Positions 50,286 to 60,447 of a DNA stretch of 64,000 nucleotides are shown here, piece after piece. The notes beneath the pieces were generated by a model. That model was given only the letters and a program-made list of their open reading frames with translations, ran no database searches and was not told the origin of the DNA. Positions within the stretch are counted from its first letter, which is position 1. Each line of letters opens with the position of its first letter. Origin of the DNA: Hyphomicrobiales bacterium (lineage in GTDB: Bacteria > Pseudomonadota > Alphaproteobacteria > Rhizobiales > Rhizobiaceae); contig UCEY01000031.1 of the NCBI GenBank assembly GCA_900471605.1, positions 235,225 through 299,224 of the forward strand, given 5' to 3'. The translations under genes and the position numbers were made by a program.

Positions 50286-50300
50286 TAGTGCAATAATCTC

Positions 50301-51338
50301 GTGTGCCCGAAAGATCATCATTTGAATTCTCAGGATCTTGCCAAGCCTTTCCAGATCGGGCCTGTCGCCATTCGTAATCGCGTCGTCCTGGCGCCGATGT
50401 CCGGCGTCACCGATCTGCCGTTCCGACAGCTCGCCTGGCGTTATGGCGCCGGGCTGGTCGTGACGGAAATGGTCGCCAGCGGCGAACTCATTCTGAACCG
50501 CGGCGAATCATGGGCGCGGCTGAAAGGCGCCGGCATCTCGCCGCATATGGTCCAGCTCGCAGGCCGCGAGGCGGCTCCCATGGCCTTGGCCGCGAAGATC
50601 GCCGCCGATAACGGCGCCGACATCATCGATATCAACATGGGATGCCCGGCCAAGAAGGTGACGGGCGGTTATTCCGGTTCCGCGCTGATGCGCGATCCCG
50701 ATCACGCCCTGTCGATGATCGAGGCGACCGTTAATGCCGTCTCCGTTCCGGTGACCCTGAAGATGCGGCTCGGCTGGGACGAAAACTCCATCAACGCGCC
50801 TGAGATCGCCCGCCGCGCCGAACAGGCCGGCATCCGGCTGGTGACCATCCACGGCCGCACCCGCATGCAATTCTACGAGGGCAGGGCGGACTGGGATGCG
50901 ATCCGCGCGGTGCGCGACGCGATCTCCATTCCGCTGATCGCCAACGGCGACGTCGCATCGCCCGAGGACGCCCAGGACATTCTCGCACGGTCCGGCGCCG
51001 ACGCGGTCATGGTCGGCCGCGGCGCGCAAGGCAGGCCCTGGCATATCGGCTGGCTTGCCGGTCATGCCGCGCCGTCGCCGGCCGAGATACCCGCTCTGGT
51101 CGTCGAACACTATGAAGCCATGCTGGAGCTTTACGGCCGCGAGGCCGGCCTCCGCCATGCGCGAAAACAGCTCGGCTGGTATCTCGACCGCTACGCGGCC
51201 GACCTGCCGGTCGAAGACAAGGCCGCCATCATGATTTCGAAAGACCCGGCCGATGTCTCGCGCCGGATGATTGCAGCGCTCGGCGGCCAATCTGCCGATG
51301 CCCAAAAGCCCGTCGCCGCGCAGAAGGAGGCCGCATGA
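50301..51338 (+). CDS. dusB: tRNA dihydrouridine synthase DusB (NifR3)
   Basis: Flavin enzyme reducing uridine in the tRNA D-loop; historically nifR3, first gene of the rhizobial ntr operon. 345 residues from GTG 50301; TTG 50322 (reading NSQDLAKPFQIG next) is an alternative start that matches some relatives better. APMSGVTDLPFR, catalytic Cys115 in INMGCPAKKV, VTIHGRTRMQFYEG, and NGDVASPEDA for FMN phosphate binding are visible. ntrB overlaps its stop by four bases. Confidence 0.95.
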   Translation: MCPKDHHLNSQDLAKPFQIGPVAIRNRVVLAPMSGVTDLPFRQLAWRYGAGLVVTEMVASGELILNRGESWARLKGAGISPHMVQLAGREAAPMALAAKIAADNGADIIDINMGCPAKKVTGGYSGSALMRDPDHALSMIEATVNAVSVPVTLKMRLGWDENSINAPEIARRAEQAGIRLVTIHGRTRMQFYEGRADWDAIRAVRDAISIPLIANGDVASPEDAQDILARSGADAVMVGRGAQGRPWHIGWLAGHAAPSPAEIPALVVEHYEAMLELYGREAGLRHARKQLGWYLDRYAADLPVEDKAAIMISKDPADVSRRMIAALGGQSADAQKPVAAQKEAA

Positions 51339-52479
51339 GCAAGTCCCAGGCGCAGGATGCGGCGATCGGCAATACGCTTGCCATGGCCGTCCTCAACTCG
51401 GTACAGAACCCGGTGATCCTGGTGGATGGTGCGGGCAAGGTCGCATTCGCCAACTGGGAGGCGGAGGCCTTCTTCGGTGCCAGCGCTCCCCATCTCGCCA
51501 AGAACAAGATCTCGACCTTCATTCCCTTCGGCAGCCCGCTTCTCGCCCTGATCGACCAGGTGCGCGAGCGCCGGGCTCCGGTCAACGAATACCGCGTCGA
51601 CCTGTCGTCGCCGCGCCTCGGCCAGGACAAGCTGGTCGATCTTTATGTCGCGCCTGTCGTCAGCGAGCCGGGTTCGGTCGTCGTCGTTTTCCAGGAGCGG
51701 TCGATGGCGGACAAGATCGACCGCCAGCTCACCCACCGCGCCGCTGCCCGTTCGGTCACCGGCCTTGCCTCGATGCTGGCGCATGAGATCAAGAACCCGC
51801 TATCCGGCATCCGCGGCGCCGCCCAGCTTCTGGAAACCGTGGTGCCCGACGACGACCGGGCGCTGACACAGCTGATCTGCGACGAGACCGACCGCATCGT
51901 CTCGCTGGTCGATCGCATGGAGGTGTTTTCCGACGAACGGCCGGTCGACCGGGTGCCGCTCAACATCCATTCGGTGCTCGATCACGTGAAGGCGGTCGCC
52001 AAGGCCGGTTTTGCCCGCAACATCAAGATTTCCGAAATGTACGACCCGTCGCTGCCGCCGGTCTTCGCCAACCGCGACCAGCTCGTGCAGGTCTTTTTGA
52101 ACCTCATCAAGAATGCGGCCGAAGCCGTCGGCGACCAGCAGGATGGCGAGATCATGCTGACCACCGCCTATCGCCCGGGGATCAAGCTTTCGGTCGCCGG
52201 CACGCGCGACAAGATTTCCCTGCCGCTCGAATTCTGCGTCATCGACAACGGGCCAGGCGTCCCGACCGATCTCGTGCCGCATCTCTTCGACCCCTTCATC
52301 ACCACCAAGACGAACGGCTCCGGCCTGGGCTTGGCCCTGGTCGCCAAGATCATCGGCGGCCATGGCGGCATCGTCGAATGCGACAGCCAGGCGCGCCGCA
52401 CGATCTTCCGCGTTCTGATGCCCATGCACAAGGAAGAGGCCATGGACGGCCGCGCCTTGAACTCCACAGGAAACGTAAA

Positions 52480-52483
<4 letters not shown>
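51335..52483 (+). CDS. ntrB: nitrogen regulation sensor histidine kinase NtrB
   Basis: Cytoplasmic kinase/phosphatase that controls NtrC under the PII proteins. 382 residues: PAS domain (about 15-120, NPVILVDGAGKVAFANWEAE), dimerisation helix with phospho-acceptor His150 in MLAHEIKNPLSGIRGAAQL, and HATPase with N box NLIKNAAEAV, G1 DNGPGVP and G2 GSGLGLALV. No membrane segment. AAGGAGGCCGC precedes the start. Overlaps dusB and ntrC by four bases each. Confidence 0.97.
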
Positions 52484-53931
<1,448 letters not shown>

Positions 53932-53954
53932 CACGATAGTTTGTTCCGGGCTTC

Positions 53955-53983
53955 TTGACACCTTCCGCTCATCGTTGCATTTT
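53955..53983 (+). promoter_or_regulatory. candidate promoter of ntrYX
   Basis: TTGACA (53955-53960) with CATTTT (53978-53983) 17 bases later, in the 222-base gap between ntrC and ntrY. The -35 is perfect, the -10 weak. Confidence 0.35.
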
Positions 53984-54153
53984 CGCCACAATGCGTTGCT
54001 TAAAGGTCACGCAGGGTTTGGTGAATGCTCGACGGAGTGGCGGCCGTCGAGGGGGTCGACCGGCCCTTTTTCTGGGAAAGTGGCTGTCGCTTCGCTCGGT
54101 CTGACCGGGTTGGAATGATCTCCCGCGAGGGTTTGGGGATCGGAGTGGATTCG

Positions 54154-56427
54154 ATGACGGAAGGCGTAACAGCGCCGATGGCCGATGACGAGCCAGCGGT
54201 GTCAGTGCAGGATCGGCGCGCGTCGTTTGCGCTCCCCGGCCTTCTGCTTGCCGGCGGAGCTTTGATCTGCGCGTCGGTGACGCTTTTCATCCTGCTCGGC
54301 CTGACACCGATCGCCCCGACCACCAATGTGGTGATCGCTTCGGCGGCGCTCAATTCGCTGTTCATCCTCGGCCTGATGTATCTGATCGGCCGCGAGATCG
54401 TCCGGCTGGTCAGGGCCCGCAACCGTGGCCGCGCGGCCGCCCGGCTGCATGTCCGCATCGTCGTCCTGTTTTCGATCGTGGCGATCACGCCGGCGGTGCT
54501 GGTGGCGATCTTCGCCAGCCTGACGCTCAACGTCGGCCTCGACCGCTGGTTCTCGCTGCGCACCCAGTCGATCGTGCAGTCGTCCCAGGATGTCGCCCGC
54601 GCCTACATGCTCGAGAATGCCAGCTACCTCCAGGGCCAGACGGTGTCGATGTCGAACGACCTCGAGCGCAACCGGCCGATGTTCTATCTCGACCGGACCG
54701 GCTTCGTGGAACTGATGACCCGCCAGGCGCGCGGTCGCGGCATGCTCGGCGCCTTCCTGGTGCGCGAGGACGGCCAGGCGATCGTCCAGGCCGACATCAA
54801 GACCGAAAAACCGCTGCCGGCGATCCCGGCGGATGCGCTGAAGACGGCGGCCGCCGGCCAGCCGACGCTGATCCCGCCGGGTGTCACCAATCTCGTCGGC
54901 GCCGTGATCAAGCTCGACGCCATCCCGGGCTCCTATCTCTATACCATCCGCGCCGTCGATCCGAAGGTCATCTCGGCCATGCGGCTGATGGAGGAGAATA
55001 CCGCCGAATACCAGGCGATGGAGGCCGGCCGAACCTCGCTGCAGATCGCCTTTGCCGTCCTCTATCTCGGTTTCGCCCTGATCGTGCTGCTCGCGGCGAT
55101 CTGGACCGCGATCGCGGTCGCCGACCGCATCGTCCGGCCGATCCGGCTGTTGATCAGCGCCGCCGACAGCGTGGCGACCGGCAACCTCAACGTCGTGGTG
55201 CCGGTGCGTGCCGCAGATGGCGATGTCGGCAGCCTGTCGCGCACCTTCAACAAGATGATTTCCGAGATCCGCAGCCAGCGCGACGAGATCCTCGAAGCCA
55301 AGGACGAGGTGGATGACCGCCGCCGCTTCATCGAGGCGGTGCTGTCGGGCGTCACCGCCGCCGTCATCGGCGTCGAGGAGGATCGCCGCATCACCATCGT
55401 CAATCCGTCGGCGGAACATTTCCTCGGCGTTCCCGCCGAAAAGCTGATCGGCGAGAAGCTCGAGGATGTCGCACCGGAGATCGACCTCGTCCTGACCGAG
55501 GCGCGCAGCAGGGCCCGCGGCGAGTTCCGCAAGCAGGTGAACCTGATGCGCGGCGGCAAGGAGCGGACGCTGTCGGTTCAGGTCACCCGCGAGGAACAGC
55601 GTACCGCCCACGACAGCTACGTGGTGACGCTCGACGATATCACCGACCTCGTCATCGCCCAGCGTTCGACTGCCTGGGCGGATGTGGCGCGCCGCATCGC
55701 CCACGAGATCAAGAACCCGCTCACCCCGATCCAGCTGTCCGCCGAGCGCCTCAAGCGGCGTTACGGCAAGCAGATCGCCGAGGACGACCGCGCGGTCTTC
55801 GATCAGTGCACCGATACGATCGTGCGTCAGGTCGGCGATATCGGCCGCATGGTCGACGAGTTCTCCTCTTTCGCCCGCATGCCGAAACCCGCCAAGGAAG
55901 AGGCCGATCTGCGTGACATCCTGCGCGACGCGATCTTCCTGCGCGAGATGGGCACCACCCATGTGGATTTCATCCGCGAGCTCGGCGACGAGCCGCTGAA
56001 GGGCATGTTCGATGCGCGCATGCTCGGCCAGGCCTTCGGCAATCTGATCAAGAACGCCGTCGAGGCGATCGAGGCGGTGGCGAGCGATCAGGAACGCGAC
56101 GGCCGCAAGGTCAAGGTACGCTCGGTCTACGATGCGGCGAGCGACACCTATGTGGTGGATATCATCGACAACGGCAGCGGCCTGCCGAGCGAAAACCGGC
56201 ACCGCATTCTGGAGCCCTACATGACCATGCGCGAGAAGGGCACGGGTCTGGGGCTCGCCATCGTCAAGAAGATCATCGAAGAACACGGCGGGCAGCTCGA
56301 GCTGCACGATGCTCCCGCCGATTTCGATCATGGCAAGGGCGCCATGATCAGGGTGCTGCTGCCGCATCTGGAGCGGGTGGCGGTGCCGGGAACGGATAAT
56401 AACAAGGAATTGGCTTATGGCGTCTGA
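54154..56427 (+). CDS. ntrY: nitrogen regulation sensor histidine kinase NtrY
   Basis: Membrane-bound kinase for NtrX. From ATG 54154 (GGAG eight bases upstream) it has 757 residues; the frame is open for 43 more codons, but that part is Arg/Gly-rich and unlike the family. Hydrophobic segments at about 28-50, 60-78, 105-130 and 300-325 frame a periplasmic region; then come HAMP (about 330-382), PAS (about 400-510), the HisKA box VARRIAHEIKNPLTPIQLSA and HATPase with NLIKNAVEAI and GTGLGLAIV. Overlaps ntrX by 11 bases. Confidence 0.95.
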   Translation: MTEGVTAPMADDEPAVSVQDRRASFALPGLLLAGGALICASVTLFILLGLTPIAPTTNVVIASAALNSLFILGLMYLIGREIVRLVRARNRGRAAARLHVRIVVLFSIVAITPAVLVAIFASLTLNVGLDRWFSLRTQSIVQSSQDVARAYMLENASYLQGQTVSMSNDLERNRPMFYLDRTGFVELMTRQARGRGMLGAFLVREDGQAIVQADIKTEKPLPAIPADALKTAAAGQPTLIPPGVTNLVGAVIKLDAIPGSYLYTIRAVDPKVISAMRLMEENTAEYQAMEAGRTSLQIAFAVLYLGFALIVLLAAIWTAIAVADRIVRPIRLLISAADSVATGNLNVVVPVRAADGDVGSLSRTFNKMISEIRSQRDEILEAKDEVDDRRRFIEAVLSGVTAAVIGVEEDRRITIVNPSAEHFLGVPAEKLIGEKLEDVAPEIDLVLTEARSRARGEFRKQVNLMRGGKERTLSVQVTREEQRTAHDSYVVTLDDITDLVIAQRSTAWADVARRIAHEIKNPLTPIQLSAERLKRRYGKQIAEDDRAVFDQCTDTIVRQVGDIGRMVDEFSSFARMPKPAKEEADLRDILRDAIFLREMGTTHVDFIRELGDEPLKGMFDARMLGQAFGNLIKNAVEAIEAVASDQERDGRKVKVRSVYDAASDTYVVDIIDNGSGLPSENRHRILEPYMTMREKGTGLGLAIVKKIIEEHGGQLELHDAPADFDHGKGAMIRVLLPHLERVAVPGTDNNKELAYGV

Positions 56428-57781
56428 TATTCTGGTCGTAGATGACGAGGCGGATATCCGCGATATCGTGTCGGGAATTCTGTCCGACGAGGGACACGAA
56501 ACCCGCACGGCCCACGACAGCGACAGCGCGCTTGCCGCGATCTCGGACCGCGTGCCGCGACTGGTCTTCCTGGATATCTGGATGCAGGGCTCCAAGCTCG
56601 ACGGCCTGGCGCTGCTCGACGAGGTCAAGAGCCGGCATCCCGATCTGCCCGTCGTGATGATCTCCGGCCACGGCAATGTCGAGACGGCGGTATCGGCGAT
56701 CAAGCGCGGCGCCTTCGATTTCATCGAAAAGCCGTTCAAGGCCGACCGGCTGATCCTGATCGCCGAGCGGGCGCTCGAAAACTCCAAGCTGAAGCGCGAG
56801 GTGACGGAGCTCAAGAAACGCACCGGCGACGCGGCCGAACTGGTCGGCACCTCGGTCGCCGTCTCGCAGCTGCGCCAGACGATCGAGAAGGTCGCCCCCA
56901 CCAACAGCCGCGTGATGATCCTCGGCCCTTCCGGTTCCGGCAAGGAACTCGTCGCCCGTATGATCCACAAGCGCTCGTCGCGCGCCGCCGGTCCCTTCGT
57001 GGCGCTGAACGCTGCGACGATCACGCCCGATCGCATGGAGATCGCGCTGTTCGGCACCGAAGGCGGCCCCGGCCAGGCCCGCAAGATCGGCGCGCTGGAG
57101 GAGGCGCATCGCGGCATCCTCTATCTCGACGAAGTCGGAGAAATGCCGCGCGAGACGCAGAACAAGATCCTTCGCGTGCTGGTCGACCAGCAGTTCGAGC
57201 GCGTCGGCGGCTCCAAGCGCGTAAAGGTCGATGTCCGCATCATCTCGTCCACCGCCTACAATCTCGAAAGCCTGATCGCCGACGGTTCGTTCCGCGAGGA
57301 CCTCTATCACCGCCTGGCCGTCGTGCCGGTCAAGGTGCCGGCACTTGCCGAACGCCGCGAGGACATTCCCTTCCTGGTCGACATGTTCATGCGCCAGATT
57401 TCGGAACAGGCCGGCATCCGTCCGCGCCGGATCGGTGAGGACGCCATGGCCGTTCTCCAGGCCCATGACTGGCCCGGAAACATCCGCCAGCTCCGCAACA
57501 ATATCGAGCGGCTGATGATCCTTGCCCGCTCGGACGGCCCGGATTCGCCGATTTCCGCCGACATGCTGCCGACCGACCTCGGCGACATGCTGCCCAAGGT
57601 GTCGGCCAAGGGCGACTACCACATCATGACGCTGCCGCTGCGCGAAGCCCGCGAAATGTTCGAGCGCGACTACCTGATCGCCCAGATCAACCGGTTCGGC
57701 GGCAATATTTCCCGCACCGCGGAATTCGTCGGCATGGAACGCTCGGCCCTGCACCGCAAGCTCAAGTCGCTCGGTGTTTAA
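56417..57781 (+). CDS. ntrX: nitrogen regulation response regulator NtrX
   Basis: Response regulator of NtrY, linked in alphaproteobacteria to nitrogen metabolism, redox/microaerobic control and envelope functions. 454 residues: receiver with Asp53 (VFLDIWMQG), AAA+ domain with GPSGSGKE and GILYLDEVGEMP, and a C-terminal Fis-type helix-turn-helix (NISRTAEFVGMERSALHRKL). At the place of the NtrC GAFTGA motif the sequence is TEGGPGQARKIGA, so the sigma-54 contact motif is absent, as known for this family. trkA follows 3 bases after the stop. Confidence 0.96.
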   Translation: MASDILVVDDEADIRDIVSGILSDEGHETRTAHDSDSALAAISDRVPRLVFLDIWMQGSKLDGLALLDEVKSRHPDLPVVMISGHGNVETAVSAIKRGAFDFIEKPFKADRLILIAERALENSKLKREVTELKKRTGDAAELVGTSVAVSQLRQTIEKVAPTNSRVMILGPSGSGKELVARMIHKRSSRAAGPFVALNAATITPDRMEIALFGTEGGPGQARKIGALEEAHRGILYLDEVGEMPRETQNKILRVLVDQQFERVGGSKRVKVDVRIISSTAYNLESLIADGSFREDLYHRLAVVPVKVPALAERREDIPFLVDMFMRQISEQAGIRPRRIGEDAMAVLQAHDWPGNIRQLRNNIERLMILARSDGPDSPISADMLPTDLGDMLPKVSAKGDYHIMTLPLREAREMFERDYLIAQINRFGGNISRTAEFVGMERSALHRKLKSLGV

Positions 57782-57784
57782 TCC

Positions 57785-59161
57785 ATGAAGGTGATCATAT
57801 GCGGCGCGGGGCAGGTGGGCTACGGCATCGCCGAACGGCTGTCGCAGGAGGATAATGACGTCGCGGTCATCGATACCTCCGCCGCGCTGATCGCCGCCAT
57901 CACCGAGACCCTCGACGTCAAGGGCTATGTCGGCCACGGCGCCCATCCGGACATGCTGGAAAAGGCCGGCGCCGAAGACGCCGACATGATTATTGCGGTG
58001 ACGCTCTACGACGAGGTCAACATCGTCGCCTGCGAGGTCGCGCATGCGCTCTTCTCGGTGCCGACCAAGATCGCCCGCATCCGCGCCCAGAGCTACCTGA
58101 AACCGGAATATGCCGATCTCTTCAGCCGGCAGCACATGTCGATCGACGTGACGATCTCCCCGGAGATCGAGGTCGGCAAGATGGTGCTGCGGCGCATCTC
58201 CTTTCCCGGCGCCACCGACATCGTGAAATTCGCCGACGATCACATCGCCATGGTGGCGATCGAGTGCATGGAGGATTGCCCGGTCGTCGCCACGCCTCTC
58301 CACCAGCTCTCCGATCTCTTCCCGGACCTGATGGCGACCGTCGTCGGCATCGTCCGCAATGGCGTCCTGACGGTCGCCCGCTCCGCCGACGAGCTCGAGG
58401 TCGGCGATCTCGCCTATGTCATCTGCCAGCGCGAGCACATCCGCCGCACGCTCGGCCTGTTCGGCCACGAGGAGCAGGAGGCGCGCCGCATCATCATCGC
58501 CGGCGGCGGCAATATCGGTTATTACGTCGCCCGCACCATCGAGGAACACCAGCCGAGAACGCGGCTGAAGATCATCGAGAGCGACCGGGAAAAGGCGCTC
58601 GCCGTTTCCGAAAAGCTGCGCAACACCATCGTGCTGCACGGCTCGGCGCTCGACCAGAATATCCTGACCCAGGCCGATATCCAGGATACCGACCTGATGA
58701 TCACCCTCACCAACAACGACCAGATCAATATCCTCAGCGCCGTGCTCGCCAAATCGCTGGGCTGCAAGTCGAACCTGGTGCTGATCAACTCCACTTCCTT
58801 CCATCAGGTCACCGATGCGCTCGGCATCGACGCGCAGATCAATCCGCGCGCGGTGACGATCTCGCGGGTGCTGCAGCATGTCCGCAAGGGCCGCATCCGC
58901 TCGGTTTATGCGGTCGAGAATGGCGCCGCCGAGGTCATCGAGGCGGAGGCGCTCGAAACCTCGCCGCTGGTCGGCCGGCCGTTCCGCGAACTCGACCTGC
59001 CCGACGGCGTGCGCATAGGCGCCATCTACCGCGGCGAGGCGGTGATCCGCCCGAACGGCGACACGAAGATCAAGGCACGAGACCGTGTGGTGCTGTTTGC
59101 AGCCGCCGAAGCCGTACGCCATGTGGAGCAGCTTTTCCGCGTTTCCATCCAGTATTTCTGA
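57785..59161 (+). CDS. trkA: Trk system potassium uptake protein TrkA
   Basis: Peripheral regulatory subunit of the Trk potassium transporter. 458 residues in two repeated halves, each a Rossmann RCK-N domain (IICGAGQVGYGIAERL at 3-18; IIAGGGNIGYYVARTIE near 237) followed by an RCK-C domain (EVGKMVLRRISFPGA...; ETSPLVGRPFRELDLPDG...). NAD(H) binding is expected at the two Gly-rich loops. Lies directly after ntrX, as in other rhizobia; the TrkH/TrkG channel is not in this window. Confidence 0.96.
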   Translation: MKVIICGAGQVGYGIAERLSQEDNDVAVIDTSAALIAAITETLDVKGYVGHGAHPDMLEKAGAEDADMIIAVTLYDEVNIVACEVAHALFSVPTKIARIRAQSYLKPEYADLFSRQHMSIDVTISPEIEVGKMVLRRISFPGATDIVKFADDHIAMVAIECMEDCPVVATPLHQLSDLFPDLMATVVGIVRNGVLTVARSADELEVGDLAYVICQREHIRRTLGLFGHEEQEARRIIIAGGGNIGYYVARTIEEHQPRTRLKIIESDREKALAVSEKLRNTIVLHGSALDQNILTQADIQDTDLMITLTNNDQINILSAVLAKSLGCKSNLVLINSTSFHQVTDALGIDAQINPRAVTISRVLQHVRKGRIRSVYAVENGAAEVIEAEALETSPLVGRPFRELDLPDGVRIGAIYRGEAVIRPNGDTKIKARDRVVLFAAAEAVRHVEQLFRVSIQYF

Positions 59162-59191
59162 CCCGATTTTCGAAAAGAGCAGGGACATCCG

Positions 59192-60055
59192 ATGTCGAGA
59201 ATTGCCTATGTGAACGGACAATATGTTCGCCATTCCGAAGCCGCGGTGCATGTGGAGGATCGCGGTTTCCAGTTCGCGGACGGCGTCTACGAAGTCTGCG
59301 AAGTCCGCCACGGCATGATCGTCGACCTGACGCGCCACCTGAACCGGCTCGACCGCTCGCTGAGCGAATTGAGGATGGCCTCGCCGATGAGCCGGGCGGC
59401 GCTGACCTTCGTCATCCGCGAAGTGCTCCGCCGCAACCGGGTCAGGAACGGCATCTTCTACATGCAGGTTACCCGCGGCGCCGCCCGCCGCGACCACTAC
59501 TTCCCGGCCGAGGGCACGCCGCCGACCATCACCATCACTGCCAAGAGCACCGACCCGTCGGTCGCGGCACGGAAATATGCAAGCGGCATCAAGGTCATCA
59601 CTCTGCCGGAGAATCGCTGGGACCGCGTCGACATCAAGACGGTCGGCCTGCTGCCGAACGTGCTCGCCAAGCAGCAGGCGAAGGAGGCAGGCGCCCAGGA
59701 CGCCATCTTCATCGACCGCAACGGCATCGTCATGGAAGGCGCGTCCTCCAACGTCTGGATCGTCACGCCGGACGGCGAACTGGTGACCCGACCGGCCGAG
59801 CACGGCATCCTCAGGGGAATCACCCGCACGACCCTTATCGATGTCGCCGGAAAGCTCGGCCTCAAGGCCGTCGAGCGCGAGTTCAGGACGGAAGATATGC
59901 TGGCTGCCCGCGAGGTGTTTTTCACCTCCGCCACCGGGATCTGCGTGCCGATCGTCGAAATCGACGGAAAGCCCGTCGCCAACGGCCATCCCGGAACCGT
60001 GTCGTCAAGTATCCGCGACGCCTTTTTCGACGTTGCGGAAAAGACGGCGATTTGA
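59192..60055 (+). CDS. dat: D-amino acid aminotransferase
   Basis: PLP fold-type IV transaminase. 287 residues with the catalytic Lys149 in DIKTVGLLPNVLAKQ, the EDRGFQFADGVYEV N-terminal motif (about 22-35), QVTRGAARRDH and the cofactor-binding MEGASSNVWIV and GITRTTLIDVA. Closest in motif pattern to D-alanine aminotransferases, which make D-glutamate and other D-amino acids. AGGGACATCCG precedes the ATG. Sits between trkA and hfq. Confidence 0.92.
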   Translation: MSRIAYVNGQYVRHSEAAVHVEDRGFQFADGVYEVCEVRHGMIVDLTRHLNRLDRSLSELRMASPMSRAALTFVIREVLRRNRVRNGIFYMQVTRGAARRDHYFPAEGTPPTITITAKSTDPSVAARKYASGIKVITLPENRWDRVDIKTVGLLPNVLAKQQAKEAGAQDAIFIDRNGIVMEGASSNVWIVTPDGELVTRPAEHGILRGITRTTLIDVAGKLGLKAVEREFRTEDMLAAREVFFTSATGICVPIVEIDGKPVANGHPGTVSSSIRDAFFDVAEKTAI

Positions 60056-60074
60056 TAGTCAAACATCGGGGGAA

Positions 60075-60095
60075 GGGAAGCACGGGGCGCTTCCC
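60075..60095 (+). terminator. hairpin between dat and hfq
   Basis: GGGAAGC (60075-60081) pairs with GCTTCCC (60089-60095), loop ACGGGGC, then TGTCGCTCTT. A moderate terminator that may separate hfq from upstream transcription. Confidence 0.6.
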
Positions 60096-60161
60096 TGTCG
60101 CTCTTATCAAGCTAGATCATGATTCCGGCTATCAGCCGGCAAAAAAGAAAGAAGCGGCGCT

Positions 60162-60404
60162 ATGGCGGAACGTTCTCAGAACCTGCAGGATTTATTTCTC
60201 AATACTGTTCGCAAGCAGAAGATTTCCCTGACGATCTTCCTGATCAACGGGGTCAAGCTGACGGGAGTAGTGACGTCTTTCGACAACTTCTGCGTCCTGC
60301 TTCGCCGTGACGGCCATTCTCAACTCGTGTATAAGCACGCGATCTCGACCATCATGCCGGGCCAGCCCATGCAGATGTTCGAAACCGAAGAGAACGCCGC
60401 CTAA
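60162..60404 (+). CDS. hfq: RNA chaperone Hfq
   Basis: Hexameric Sm-like protein that pairs small RNAs with mRNAs; in rhizobia it also affects nitrogen fixation gene control. 80 residues, the typical short alphaproteobacterial form: QNLQDLFLNTVRKQKISLTI (5-24), the Sm1 GVKLTGVVTSFDNF and the Sm2 YKHAISTIMP. hflX follows closely. Stop codon TAA at 60402. Confidence 0.98.
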   Translation: MAERSQNLQDLFLNTVRKQKISLTIFLINGVKLTGVVTSFDNFCVLLRRDGHSQLVYKHAISTIMPGQPMQMFETEENAA

Positions 60405-60447
60405 CAGGACAGAACAGATTTCAAATCGCGATACTTCCAACGAATCC

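Noticed and set aside
56348..59989. Open minus-strand frame of more than 1200 codons opposite ntrX, trkA and dat
   Set aside because: It is antisense to three well-supported genes, resembles no family, and has the Arg/Asp/Gly-rich, His-rich composition produced by reading GC-rich genes backwards.
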